NCBI GenBank assembly: GCA_946902985.2
Contig: OX336389.2
Coordinates: 143,891,099 to 143,955,098, forward strand
DNA length: 64,000 bases
From: Meconema thalassinum
Taxonomy: Eukaryota > Arthropoda > Insecta > Orthoptera > Tettigoniidae
Direction: 5' to 3'
How positions within the stretch are numbered: position 1 is the first letter of the stretch; every line of letters begins with the position of its first letter. Both the position numbers and the translations under genes were made by a program. The notes under the pieces were generated by a model. It did not search any database. It was not told the DNA's origin and saw only the letters and a list, made by a program, of their open reading frames with translations. Of the stretch, positions 53,865 through 63,218 are shown piece by piece.

Positions 53865-54186
53865 TGTCATTTGATTTGAATTGCACGCTAGGGTTTGGTT
53901 GTATCCTTGTTTGGTGGCGCGCTCTAGCGAGCGTGATCAATCCTGTGCATTTTGTTTTTTTTCTTGTGTCGGCGGCTGTTGCCAGGGTCGTCAGTCAGTC
54001 GTGAGTAGGTCGTGAGCTGAGAGCTATATTGCTCTGTAGTCGTGAGTGTAGATAGAACAAGCTGGTGTTATGTGGTGGACGGTATTGTGTAGCCTAACAA
54101 TTGTATTCACATATTGTATAATAAACTGTATGTATGAACACTAAATGTATAATTCCACTGCTCTATCAACAAACAAAAACCTAACA
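53865..54186 (+). repeat. 5' LTR of a Ty1/copia element (start tentative)
   Basis: The end CCTAACA immediately precedes the primer-binding site. It contains ATAATAAACTG (a polyadenylation-type signal) near 54119. The left boundary is placed at the TGTCATTTG at 53865 because a TG start is required; this is a guess. No 3' LTR is in the window, because the element is truncated at about 57003. Confidence 0.55.
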
Positions 54187-54200
54187 GGTTATGGGCCCAG
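54187..54200 (+). promoter_or_regulatory. Primer-binding site, copia type
   Basis: GGTTATGGGCCCAG is the same sequence that the Drosophila copia element uses to pair with an internal part of initiator tRNA-Met (half-tRNA priming). It directly follows the LTR. Confidence 0.8.
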
Positions 54201-54271
54201 TGCGAGTGGAATTATTTGAACGTGAACGAAGATTGTGACTGATTAATTGTTCCGAAAACAACTGGTGGCAA

Positions 54272-57003
54272 GATGGCAGACGTAGCGTAAGATTCGATAT
54301 TGCATATTCCGAAACTTAAGACTGGAAATTATTTCGCATGGCATATTCGAGTACAGGCATTTATGGTTGAAAAGAACTGTTGGAATGCGATTGATCCAGG
54401 ATATGAAGAATTGTTAAATGCCGATCAGCAAAGAATTAATAGAAAGGCACTCTCGACACTGTATCGGAGCGTGGGTGATTACTACCTACTAGATATTGAA
54501 AACAGTGTGCTAGTAAAGACTGGTTGGAGGTTACTAGAGGAAATTCATACACCTCAACGTCATTTCATGCTTTGCAATCTCTATAGGAAATGGTCAATGT
54601 CTCCAAGACCGAAGATATGAAATGCAGGAGTACACAGCTAATATATAAATACTGAACAAGAAATTAAAGAAAGGAGGAATCGAGTTTACTGATGAATTCT
54701 TGGAAAATTTATTCTTCGATGGTCTGCCTGCCAAACAGTACGAGGTGTTCATCCAGAATGTACTCAAATATGAAAACCTAACTACAAGATTGGTGAAGGG
54801 CCAAATGCTTCATGAAGAGAGGAGGAACCTGTCCCAGACCGAGTCCGAGACCGAGGCGGCGGCATAAACAGTGAAGACCAAGAACGGCCGGTACTTCAAG
54901 ACTACCAGTATCCTTAAAAAGAAGAACCCTAACAGGACCAACCAGAGTGAAGGTAAGGCAACAGAAAGGGTCTGCTTCAAGTGCAATCAAACAGGACACA
55001 TCAGAAAATATTGTCAAAATAGCTGACTGCAAGAAATGTGGTAAAATGGGACATTGGGCTTCTGACTGTAGAAATGGTAAGAGTGAGAAAGTTTAAACCA
55101 GCAGTAATGAAAAGATAATTAACAAGAAAGGTCAAGTTGTAGCATGTGTAAGTGTATGTGCAATGTTGTCATCAAGTAATCATTATCAGTCGTGTTTGGG
55201 CTCTGCTGTAACCGAGCATATATCTTCAAGGAAAGAATTGTTTGAAAACTTTGTTCCTTTAAATGGTCGTGTCAGTTTTGGAATGGGTTATACTGTTGTT
55301 GAAGGGAAGGGCACTGTGTCACTTGTGCTGAATGAAGGGTGTACTTTGTTAATGAAGGATGTATTGTACGTACCTGAGCTTCGAATTAATTTGATATCTG
55401 TATCTAAGCCTACTGCACATAGTATAAATGTTTCTTGACCGACAAAGCTGAAGCTACCAAAGAAAACATTTCTGTATTTACTGCAATTGGGAGATATGTC
55501 ATGTATATGCTTGAAGGTGCTGTTGTTATTTCGGGTGGTCTGGTGGCAGCTATTGTGAGAGAGAGTGCGTGTGAGTGCACTGACGGTTCGATTGAAGCTG
55601 TGGCATTGAGGAGTGCAAGTACATGGCATCGAATTTAGGGGCATGTTCACATTAATGCCAATCAGAAAATTCTAGGACTGGAAAATGTAAAGATTTGTGG
55701 TAAGGAGCAGACTGAATGTTCTATTTGAATTCAAGATAAACTTACTAAAACTAGTGTACCTAAGAAAAGTGAAAGAAAGTCAGAAAAACCCTTGGACTTA
55801 GTTCACAGTGATCTGATGTGTCTGCCTATTGTGTCAAATGGGGGTGAACGATATCTCATAAGTTTTATTGCTGAATGTAGTAGGTATGCAGTTGTGAAAT
55901 TATTGAAGAGAAAAAGTGATGCTTTTTTTAATTTAAACAGTACAAGGCAGAGGCAGAGTTGTTTCATGGCAACAAACTGAAAGCATTCCAAACGAATGGT
56001 GGGGGGAATATTACAGTAATGAGTTCAAGGAGTATTTAGCATAGAGGGGTATTGTTCACAGATGCACAGTGTCTCACTCGCCCCATCAAAACGAAATTGC
56101 AGAACGATTAACAGAGTGATAGGTGACATGATATGGTGTCTACTGTGAGAGTCAGGTATACTAGATAAATTTTGGGCTGAGGCAGCCAACACTACTTGTG
56201 TGATAAGAAATGTATGTCCATCTAAGGATATGAACTCCTGTGTACGTGCAGCGTTATGGAAAGTGTGAGATGAGTCGCAGGAAGTATTGAGATTGCATGT
56301 ATTTGGGTGTAGAGCTTGGCTAGCTCAGAACAAGGGTAAATTTGAGCCCAGGGCAGATGAACATGTGTTTATAGGCAATGAACAAAATGTCAAGTTTGAA
56401 GAGAGTGTGTTCACATTTCAAGCTAATGCAAAATGCAAGGAGAAATGTATATCCATGAATGATGTTTCAAATGAGAGTGATGATGATGATAATGTGAACA
56501 TTGAAAATGTAACTGTTGTTAATGAGAATGTCATGAATGTTAATCATGTTGATGTAAATGTCTTGAATGTTGATCCTATCAATAGGGTGAATTAGAATGT
56601 TGACGTTTTAAGTCCACGGAGAAGTAGTAGGCCATCAAAACCCAAAACATGTGGCTGCTGTAACCTAACTACTTGCGATTATGAAATGAATGTGATTGAT
56701 TGTGTTGATCAGGTGATAGAACCTTCAAACATGAAGGAGGCTATGTCTGGAGAAAATGCTGCTGAATTGAGGAAGGCCACGGATATGCAGTATAAACAAA
56801 CGGTAGATTTGGGAGTTTGGGAAATAGTTGAACGGCCAGTAGATCACATGGTAATTGGCTCAAAGTGGGTCTTTAAAGTCAAGTATGATGAATGTGTGAA
56901 TATCGAAAGATACAAAGCTAGGTTAGTGGGTCATGGATTTAGAAGTCATATGGGATTTTCATGGGAAGACACATTTAGGGCCGATTGTATAAACATTGCT
57001 TGA
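54272..57003 (+). pseudogene. Ty1/copia gag-pol polyprotein, 3'-truncated and decayed
   Basis: From the ATG at 54272 there is a stop after five codons, then the gag domain (HIPKLKTGNYFAWHIR). Two zinc knuckles follow (CFKCNQTGHIRKYC near 54970; CKKCGKMGHWASDC near 55030), then a protease whose active site is altered (SCLGSAVTEHIS instead of DSGA). The GAG-pre-integrase is TWHRI-GHVHINA. The integrase shows LDLVHSDLM, FWAEAANTTCVIRNVCPSK and LHVFGCRAWLA. The RT N-terminus is WVFKVKYD-x6-RYKARLVGHGF. It stops abruptly at 57003, before the catalytic YVDD, so RT and RNase H are missing. Confidence 0.9.
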
Positions 57004-57342
57004 CTGGGGATCAAATTAACTGGAGTTCAAAATCTGAACCAAGTTCAGTCGGCGTACATGTTGTATAAAACTATTCGCGGGTTCCAAGAACCGAGTTCAA
57101 TTTTATCTCAAGTTCAAGGATTTCAACATGGCAACAGTGCAAAATAGTAGTAGAATTCGACAATAGAGCGCACTCATGTAATTCCGCCGTCTGGTTGTCA
57201 ACTGTTTATATCTATGAAAAAAAAGGAGATACTCGGAATTCGTAACATAACCTTGTTCATTGGTAAACAAAACTTCTGTGGTGTACCGGTAGTGTTAACA
57301 TTTTCGTCTTCCGTAAATGTTGTAATTCAATATCTCCGAAGA
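57004..57342 (+). other. 5' region of the Myb/SANT-like gene
   Basis: This lies between the copia breakpoint and the first ATG. AGTTCAAAATCTGAACC at about 57024 is a short palindrome-like sequence, and TTCAAGGATTTCAACATGGCAAC lies at 57115. It might be promoter or the end of a DNA transposon. No TATA box at a convincing place. Confidence 0.3.
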
Positions 57343-57609
57343 ATGGCGGAAAAGAAGTCCCGGGGTCCCAATTTTACGGAACATGAAAAGGCGGTTGTTC
57401 TCAATTTAGTTTTAAATAAATACAAACACGTAATAGAAAACAAGAAGACTTACGCAGTTAGCAGGACAGCGAAGGATGCCACGTGGCAGGAGGTCGCCAA
57501 TGACTTCAATAAAAGAATTGACGTAGCCAGCCCACGAGATTGGAAAAGCATCAAGCTGTGCTATGAGAATTCGAAGAAACTGGCTAAAAAATCCAATGCC
57601 AAGGACAAG
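57343..57609 (+). CDS. Myb/SANT-like DNA-binding protein, exon 1
   Basis: There are 89 codons from MAEKKSRGPNFTEHEKAVV to AKDK, ending at a GTAGGT donor in phase 0. The domain (NFTEHEKAVVLNLVLNKYKH, ATWQEVANDFNKR, WKSIKLCYENSKK) is a Myb/SANT-like trihelix of the type found in MSANTD/NAIF-like proteins and in the Myb-like proteins of PIF/Harbinger transposons. It would bind DNA in the nucleus. The upstream in-frame extension to 57214 is not needed. I favour the ATG at 57343, since MAEKK begins the recognisable domain. Confidence 0.8.
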
Positions 57610-57728
57610 GTAGGTTACGTCTGTAGTTCGCAGTAGTTTCCAATTAACGACTGCTGATAAAGGATGTGTTTGGTATCGTACTTTGTTGATTCATGCGGCG
57701 GTATTATTTCAAAATTCATTTCTTTTAG

Positions 57729-57879
57729 GTTCAGGTGCATAAAACTGGCGGCGGTGGGTATGTTCACCCTACCCTCAATGAGACTGGGAGGAAACTGATT
57801 GCGGCTCTCAAACCTCAGTTTGTTCCGCTCTACAGCGCGTTCGATGGAGACGCTGGTTTTCATGTGGACGAAATTCATG
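57729..57879 (+). CDS. Myb/SANT-like protein, exon 2
   Basis: The acceptor TTCTTTTAG and donor GTAAGT bound 151 nt. It is in frame with exon 1 and leaves phase 1. The product contains KTGGGGYVHPTLNETG, the glycine-rich KTGGG segment that typically follows the SANT-like domain in this family, and FDGDAGFHVDE. Confidence 0.8.
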
Positions 57880-58230
57880 GTAAGTTTTCAAGTCTATTAT
57901 TTAGTACCAGAGGTAAGGCATATTTCTGCGTAGGATTTGTGTGGATAGCTATGAAGCATTTACATCTGTACCTAGCTGTGGAGGAAATAAAACAGCAGCA
58001 AACAAATATCCACTTCACCAAAATGATTGTCATTTAAATTTTAGTGATATGACTTAAACTTTGCAGATAGTTTTATAGATACGGTATTGAGTATGTATTG
58101 ACCAGCTTGAGTGATGTGAATTTTGGCCTAATTTGTATAGGTCACCTATTAATAAGAGGTGTAGCTTAGTTCTGCATGGCTTGCCCTTCCCTGAAACATG
58201 TTTAATTGAAGTGTGGTCTTCCTTTTTCAG

Positions 58231-58292
58231 ATATAAATAACCTGGAACCCGGTGAATGCGAGGTTCAGGCGTGCAACAGTAGCAAAATTGAG
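58231..58292 (+). CDS. Myb/SANT-like protein, exon 3
   Basis: The acceptor CTTTTTCAG and donor GTAAAC bound 62 nt. It takes over phase 1 and returns to phase 0. The product is DINNLEPGECEVQACNSSKI plus one residue. Confidence 0.72.
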
Positions 58293-58382
58293 GTAAACTT
58301 ACCAAGATCAAAAATACAATCAACTTCACAATACATTTTATATCCCAGGGTATGCAAATTTAAACACATTTTCATATTGCAG

Positions 58383-58451
58383 GTTATTCTAACAGAGGAT
58401 GAGCTTGCAGGAACTCCACCTCACGATGTGGACTCTCCTTCTGAAATTCAG
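58383..58451 (+). CDS. Myb/SANT-like protein, exon 4
   Basis: The acceptor CATATTGCAG and donor GTAAAA bound 69 nt (23 codons), phase 0 to 0. The product is acidic (VILTEDELAGTPPHDVDSPS). No stop is reached, so at least one more exon is needed. The Helitron and the gypsy element lie downstream, and the next exon is probably outside the window. Confidence 0.7.
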
Positions 58452-58867
58452 GTAAAATATCAATCGACTGTTTATTTCCTTATAACATGCCAATTTATTA
58501 ATTCTGACCAACATATCACACTTTTCCGTGACAATATATAATTTTCATACCTTATTTCATCTATTGGGGGAATGGTATCAATTGTAACTACGAACCTTGA
58601 TCACTTCTGCATCGACTGCACGGGATATGTGAGCTAAATCATGTAAATATTATGTATTTATATTTTACTAGCAGGTACCCGCGGCTTCGCCCGTGATCAA
58701 GACAATGGGGACGATGCATTATTGCTGATAATTGGTCTATTCTATTACAGCAATCGCGGCTATAGGTGGGTCCATTCTAATTCTGAATATTCTGATACAT
58801 ACAGTATATTGATATGAGCAGCAAAGTGGGAGTGTTATGGAGTTGTGAAAGTCTGCAGGGTTCGATG

Positions 58868-59104
58868 TTACATTATGTTAACACATTTTAAAATTACGTT
58901 TTGGGTTTTGTCATTTTCTGCTGCGACATAACGATTTTGTTGTCCAGATGCTCGCGAGCACGCCACATACAGTTGCCCATGGGAAAATATGGTTTTGTCT
59001 AAATGTACACGTGCTACTGTTAAGTGTGTGTCATTGCGCTTTGTTAAAGAAATTGCGAATATTGTTTGAAGAGGGAACTGCACTCTTGCACACTGGAATG
59101 GCAA
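58868..59104 (-). pseudogene. Helitron helicase C-terminal remnant
   Basis: MPFQCARVQFPLQTIFAISL corresponds to the R-QFPL-AFA-TI region, and VHLDKTIFSHGQLYVACSRA to the last PIF1 helicase motif. The GQ motif between them is changed to KRNDTHLTV. It ends 200 bp before the Helitron 3' end, the normal position. N-terminal helicase motifs and the Rep domain are absent. Confidence 0.75.
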
Positions 59105-60194
59105 ATCTATCGGAATATGGGGAATTAAAAGTATTCTTACTTATGCTATTCTGGATGTAATTTGGCCATACTTATTGATGATCTGAACGTCAACATATCG
59201 CTATTAATATACCTATAGTTAAATATCTCTCACCTTGGCCGCTGATGTACATTATGCAGTCTCTTCCAGTGTTTCATCCCAGCGATTGATATTCTCCAAC
59301 CACCCTTTTGCCTCACATGCCTCTCTAAGTAATTAAAATTCCTGATTGTTGTTGTTTGAGTCTTCAGTTTTTTAACTGGTTAGATGCAGCTTTCCATGTC
59401 TCCCTCTCCTGAGCTAACAGTTGCATCTCTACATAGCTACCACACCCTACATACGAGGCAATCTGTTTAACCCTGGTTTACCCCTACAGTTCTTGTCCGC
59501 GACCCTCCCATCCATAATTAAGCTTGCTATTCCTGGGTGTCTTAATACGTGTCCTACCCTCCTATCTCTTCTCGTCATTAGCAGTCGCCAGAAACATCTC
59601 TCCTCTCCCAATCGTATTAATACCTCTTAATTTGTTACCCTATCTACCCATCTGAGCATCATTCTCCTGTATCACCACATTTCAAAAGCACAATTCTCCT
59701 CTTTTCTGCTGCACCATTAGTCCATTAGTCCAACTCAGCAACTTTTCTAGCTTTAAGCCGTGCCTTGTGCGGGGATTCAATGGCCGTGAAAGACAAAATA
59801 CCAACTTTATTGAAATAAGTTTGCCCAATTCCTCAGTAAGAGTAATTAAGAAAAAATAATAATTAAAGTGACAGCCGGTAGAATACGACACATTCGTCTG
59901 TGAATATAGGTTGCTGATCATGGTAAAATGCGAAAAAGGGCAGATCAAAATTGCCAAACAAAAATATTCAGTTAACAAAAAACAAATTTATAAAGAAAAT
60001 GAAAGCATACCGTGCAAAATAGAAGTCATCTTAACATTGTAAATTAGAGTAAAGATCTGAAAGCTCGCTTACAATAACCAGCTCAAAGAGTATAAAATTA
60101 GACTCAAAATCACGATCGTATCCGACCCCAAAAGCCACCTCTATAAATAAAATAGGTCTCATTTTACGCGTATCAATGCGAGGAGCAATGTTCG

Positions 60195-60410
60195 TGGTTA
60201 GAAGTGGGAACCAAACCACGCGTTTTAAGGCCCTAAAACGAACGGGTTTCGAGATATTGCCAGAAAACTATCCCCGGTCTGCGAAATTTCAGCGGTTGCC
60301 ATAGTAACGTTGATCTGTTTCTCAGAAGGAACACAGTTATTTGGGAATATCTCCGAAACCGTTCATTTTAGGAACTTAAAAAGTGTGTTTCGGGGTTCCT
60401 ACAGGACCTC
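60195..60410. repeat. Inverted pair of a Helitron-associated motif
   Basis: TTTTAAGGCCCTAAAACGAACGG with TCGAGATATTGCCAGAAAACTA (plus, 60211-60270) is mirrored by the reverse complement of 60335-60400 (TTTTTAAGTTCCTAAAATGAAC, TCGGAGATATTCCC). The same motif is in the tandem units at 45191 and 45659. Confidence 0.65.
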
Positions 60411-60956
60411 CGAGTATTGTTTCTCGTATCTGGCGGCTTAAAATGAGCTAAATCCGAACTTTGTACCGACTGTCCTTGCTCAGTGCCAAAGGGCCGAAGA
60501 AAGTCACTTACAAATTGAATTTTCAAAAACCGTTTCTTAGTGAGCCTCTACATACTCGGATCAACCAACATGCAAAATTTCAGCTTTTTAGGTCTAGTGG
60601 TTTGAGCCCTGCGGTGATGAGTCAATTTTGGATTATATATAATAGATAAGCATCACCTGAAACCAGAAAGACATGGGACGAAAAAAACCATCAAAATATC
60701 ATGTTGGTTTCAGACCCTAAAAGACGTGAAAAATATTGTTACGGCTGTGAGTTTGTGTCATCGCTCGCCGCTTGAGTCACAACTGCCCCAGGGGCTGGGC
60801 TGTGGCTTGCCTCCTGTATTGCGCGCGCCTTATGCAACAGGGCTACTACAGACAAAGGGATAGTCCAGAAGATTCGTGACTGGACCAGCGGTGGAAACCT
60901 CGAGAAGCCGTGGACTCTGGATGGATCTAGAACCATTTATTGAGTCACCGGCCTGC

Positions 60957-60964
60957 TATATAAG
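60957..60964 (+). promoter_or_regulatory. TATA box in the LTR
   Basis: TATATAAG lies about 220 bp into the LTR, the likely core promoter of the element. Confidence 0.65.
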
Positions 60965-61395
60965 AGTGACCCGTGAAGCAGTTGTGGTTGTGTTTTACGA
61001 GCTAGTGTGAGCGTTTATTCTGAGCGACAGAAGTGTGGTGACTTGCGAAACCCCTAGTGTAGCGGCGAAGTGAGGAACATACAGGGGACTGCCGTGTTCT
61101 GAGTAAGTGTGCTTTCACTGAGTGTCAGATATTGTGGTGTCGAAATTAAGTGACATTGTTTCTCCCAGCTGGTGGACAGCGCGCAGCAAGTGCTCGTAAG
61201 TACTGTAGTAGGCGCACATTAGAAAGAAGTTGCATGTAGTTCTGTCAAGGCCACTAGGCTCATTAGCGGCAGGATTAACTTCTGTGGTTTGTTGACAAGT
61301 GGAAGGGCCAAGAGCGCTCAAGGAAGAGACTTGACGAAACTGGAGTAAGGCTCCTAATTGCTTGTATTTGCTGATTCGTGTAATTTTCTGGCCAC

Positions 61396-61401
61396 AATAA
61401 A
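61396..61401 (+). terminator. Polyadenylation signal in the LTR
   Basis: AATAAA lies about 95 bp before the LTR end, followed by GTTGTG-rich sequence. Confidence 0.6.
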
Positions 61402-61497
61402 GTTAATTATTTCTTTAAGCAGTAATTGGTGTTGTGCTTTGTACCCCACCGTAATCCAGTTAACAAAAGTGCCACTAGGGGGGTGACACGTAACAAC

Positions 61498-61515
61498 TGG
61501 TGTCAGAAGCGGGAT
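61498..61515 (+). promoter_or_regulatory. Primer-binding site
   Basis: TGGTGTCAGAAGCGGGAT is complementary to the 3' end of a tRNA that ends CTGACACCA, as in animal tRNA-Leu. It begins 2 nt after the LTR, the standard place. Confidence 0.75.
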
Positions 61516-61596
61516 TACGAACTCAAGCACAACACCTGACGGTCCTGGTTTCAAAACCCGAGCAGGTCAATTTTTTTAAAATTTTCCTGTGAGTGC

Positions 61597-63192
61597 ATGC
61601 CCTTTACAAGGCAAACAACTAAAATGGAGGCGCAATTGGCAGCATTGCTAGAAAAGTTAAATGGCATAGAAGACGGCCAGAAGAATTTAACCAAGGACCT
61701 AACTGCCAAAATGGAAGACGGCCAGAAGAAGTTAGCAGAGGACCTGAAGGACAGCCAAAATAAGTTAGCAGAGGACCTAACTTCCAAATTAGAAGAAGGC
61801 CAAAATAAGTTAGCGGAGGACCTGAAGCAGATGGAAGACAGCCAGAATAAGTTAGCAGAGGACCTAACCGCCAAATTTCTGGATGGCCAGAAAAATCTGG
61901 AAGAGTGTCTGCTGACGAAATAAGAGGAGAGCCAAAGGAAATTAGAACAGGGCCTACGTGAGGAAGTCGCGGCAGTAGAGGAGAAGTTCAACACCTTGCA
62001 AGTGGAAGTTGCCGAGCTGCGCCAACGCCCGCTGATGGGGGTGGAGGAGAAATTCAACGCCTTGCAAGTGGAAGTTGCCGAGCTGTGCCAACGACCGCTG
62101 ATGGGGGTGGAAGAGAGATTCAACGCTCTACAAAAGGAATTTGCTGAGCTGCGCCGACACCCGCCGACAGGGATGGAAGATAGATTCAAAGCCCTACAAG
62201 AGGAAGTCGCCGAGCTGCGCCGACGCCCGCCGACCGGGGTGGATGAGAGAGTCAAAGCCCTACAAGAGGAAGTAGCCGAACTGCGCCAACGCCCACTCAC
62301 GGGGGTGGAAGAGAAAGTCAACGCTCTTCAAGAGGAAGTTGCCGAACTGCGCCGACGCCCGCCCACAGGTACACCGGGGACACCAGGAACGGGACAGAGC
62401 AGAGTGACGCCCCCAACCTTCGACGGAAAGGTCCCGTGGAGCACCTATTTACGTCAGTTCGAGGCAGCCTGTTCCATAAACAACTGGAACAGCACGGAAA
62501 AGGCTACAGCTCTCATTGTAGCGCTGAGAGGGGACGCCCTTAACGTCCTTCAGGCCATCCCGTCCGGATCCCAGGACTACGCTTCACTGATCGCACATAT
62601 GGAGTCCAGATATGGGGATAGCCATCTTCAGCAGGCCTACCAGATGCAGCTCCGGACCCGGGTACAAAAGAACGCGGAAACCCTGCAGGAGTTCGAGATG
62701 GACATCGCACGCCTCGTAAGGCTAGCCTACCCAACAGCGCCGGCCGACTTTCTGGAGCAGATTGCGACGCAAACCTTCACCGACGGACTACGGGACTCGG
62801 ACACTCAACAGGCGCTGCGACTCGCGCGCAATAAGACCCTGGCAGATGCGCTGAGCCACGCACTTGAGTTTGAGACGGCGAAACAGGCATCTAGAATGCA
62901 CGCGCGGGTGCGCCAAGTGGACGTTGACGAACCAGCAAAACCCAACGAGACCAAGCCCCTGGCCGACGAATTGATGGAGGCGCTAAGCCGTTTCTTCGAT
63001 AGTCGCGGCACTACCAGCAACGGCACAGCCGGAAGACAACCGGAGAGGCGGCCCGGAAGAGGACTACCGACCTACTGGACCTGCGGTAAGAAAGGCCACC
63101 TGAGCAAGGACTGCGGTGATCGCCGCCGCCGAGGGTATCCGACGGGAAGTCAGTCGTCTGAAAACCGCGCGGCCCAGGGAAACGAGTATTAG
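61597..63192 (+). pseudogene. Gypsy-like gag, one nonsense codon
   Basis: The single frame starts MPFTRQTTKMEAQLAALLEK. It has a Lys/Glu-rich coiled coil made of 11/12-residue repeats (NKLAEDL type), then six 22-residue repeats (66-bp DNA units from 61975). A capsid-like domain follows (PPTFDGKVPWSTYLRQFEAA, TALIVALRGDALNVL, MESRYGDSHL). The zinc knuckle reads YWTCGKKGHLSKDC: the first of the CCHC ligands is Tyr instead of Cys. A TAA at 61921-61923 interrupts the N-terminal coiled coil. Otherwise it is open for 530 codons to the TAG at 63190. Confidence 0.88.
61975..62370 (+). repeat. Six in-frame 66-bp coding repeats in gag
   Basis: Units start at 61975, 62041, 62107, 62173, 62239 and 62305, each encoding 22 residues of the pattern VEEKFNALQVEVAELRQRP. 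They are consistent with an extended coiled-coil rod with proline breaks. Confidence 0.88.
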
Positions 63193-63218
63193 CCAGCCTT
63201 GGGGGGCAAAGGTTGGCT
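63177..63218 (+). promoter_or_regulatory. Programmed -1 ribosomal frameshift signal, gag to pol
   Basis: The heptamer GGGAAAC (63177-63183) is in the X-XXY-YYZ register of the gag frame, two codons before the gag stop. After a 7-nt spacer, AGCCAGCCTT (63191-63200) can pair with AAGGTTGGCT (63209-63218), including one G-U, around a G-rich 8-nt loop. The -1 frame is open from the heptamer into the protease. Confidence 0.8.

Larger units (their letters stand above)
58668..60646 (-). mobile_element. Helitron with helicase remnant, 1.98 kb
   Basis: On the minus strand it begins TCTATTATATATAATCC after an A at 60647. It ends with a hairpin-forming GGGCGAAGCCGCGGGTACCTG and CTAG, followed by T at 58667. 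This is the A-TC...CTAG-T signature of Helitrons, and the end sequence GCCGCGGGTACC is common in insect Helitrons. A helicase remnant of the same strand lies near the 3' end, as expected. It is probably an insertion in the intron after exon 4 of the Myb/SANT-like gene. Confidence 0.65.
60737..61495 (+). repeat. 5' LTR of a Ty3/gypsy-like retrotransposon
   Basis: It starts TGTTACGGCTGTGAG and ends CACGTAACA, so the ends are the inverted TGTTAC/GTAACA. It is 759 bp long and contains a TATA box and a polyadenylation signal. It directly precedes the primer-binding site. The 3' LTR would be outside the window. Confidence 0.85.

Noticed and set aside
61597..61923. Separate 108-codon gene before gag
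   Set aside because: It is in the same frame as the downstream part and is separated by a single TAA; it is the N-terminus of gag with a nonsense mutation.
61551..62321. 256-codon minus-strand Ser-rich repetitive frame
   Set aside because: It is antisense to the repeat-built coiled coil of gag; the repetitiveness is inherited from the coding strand.
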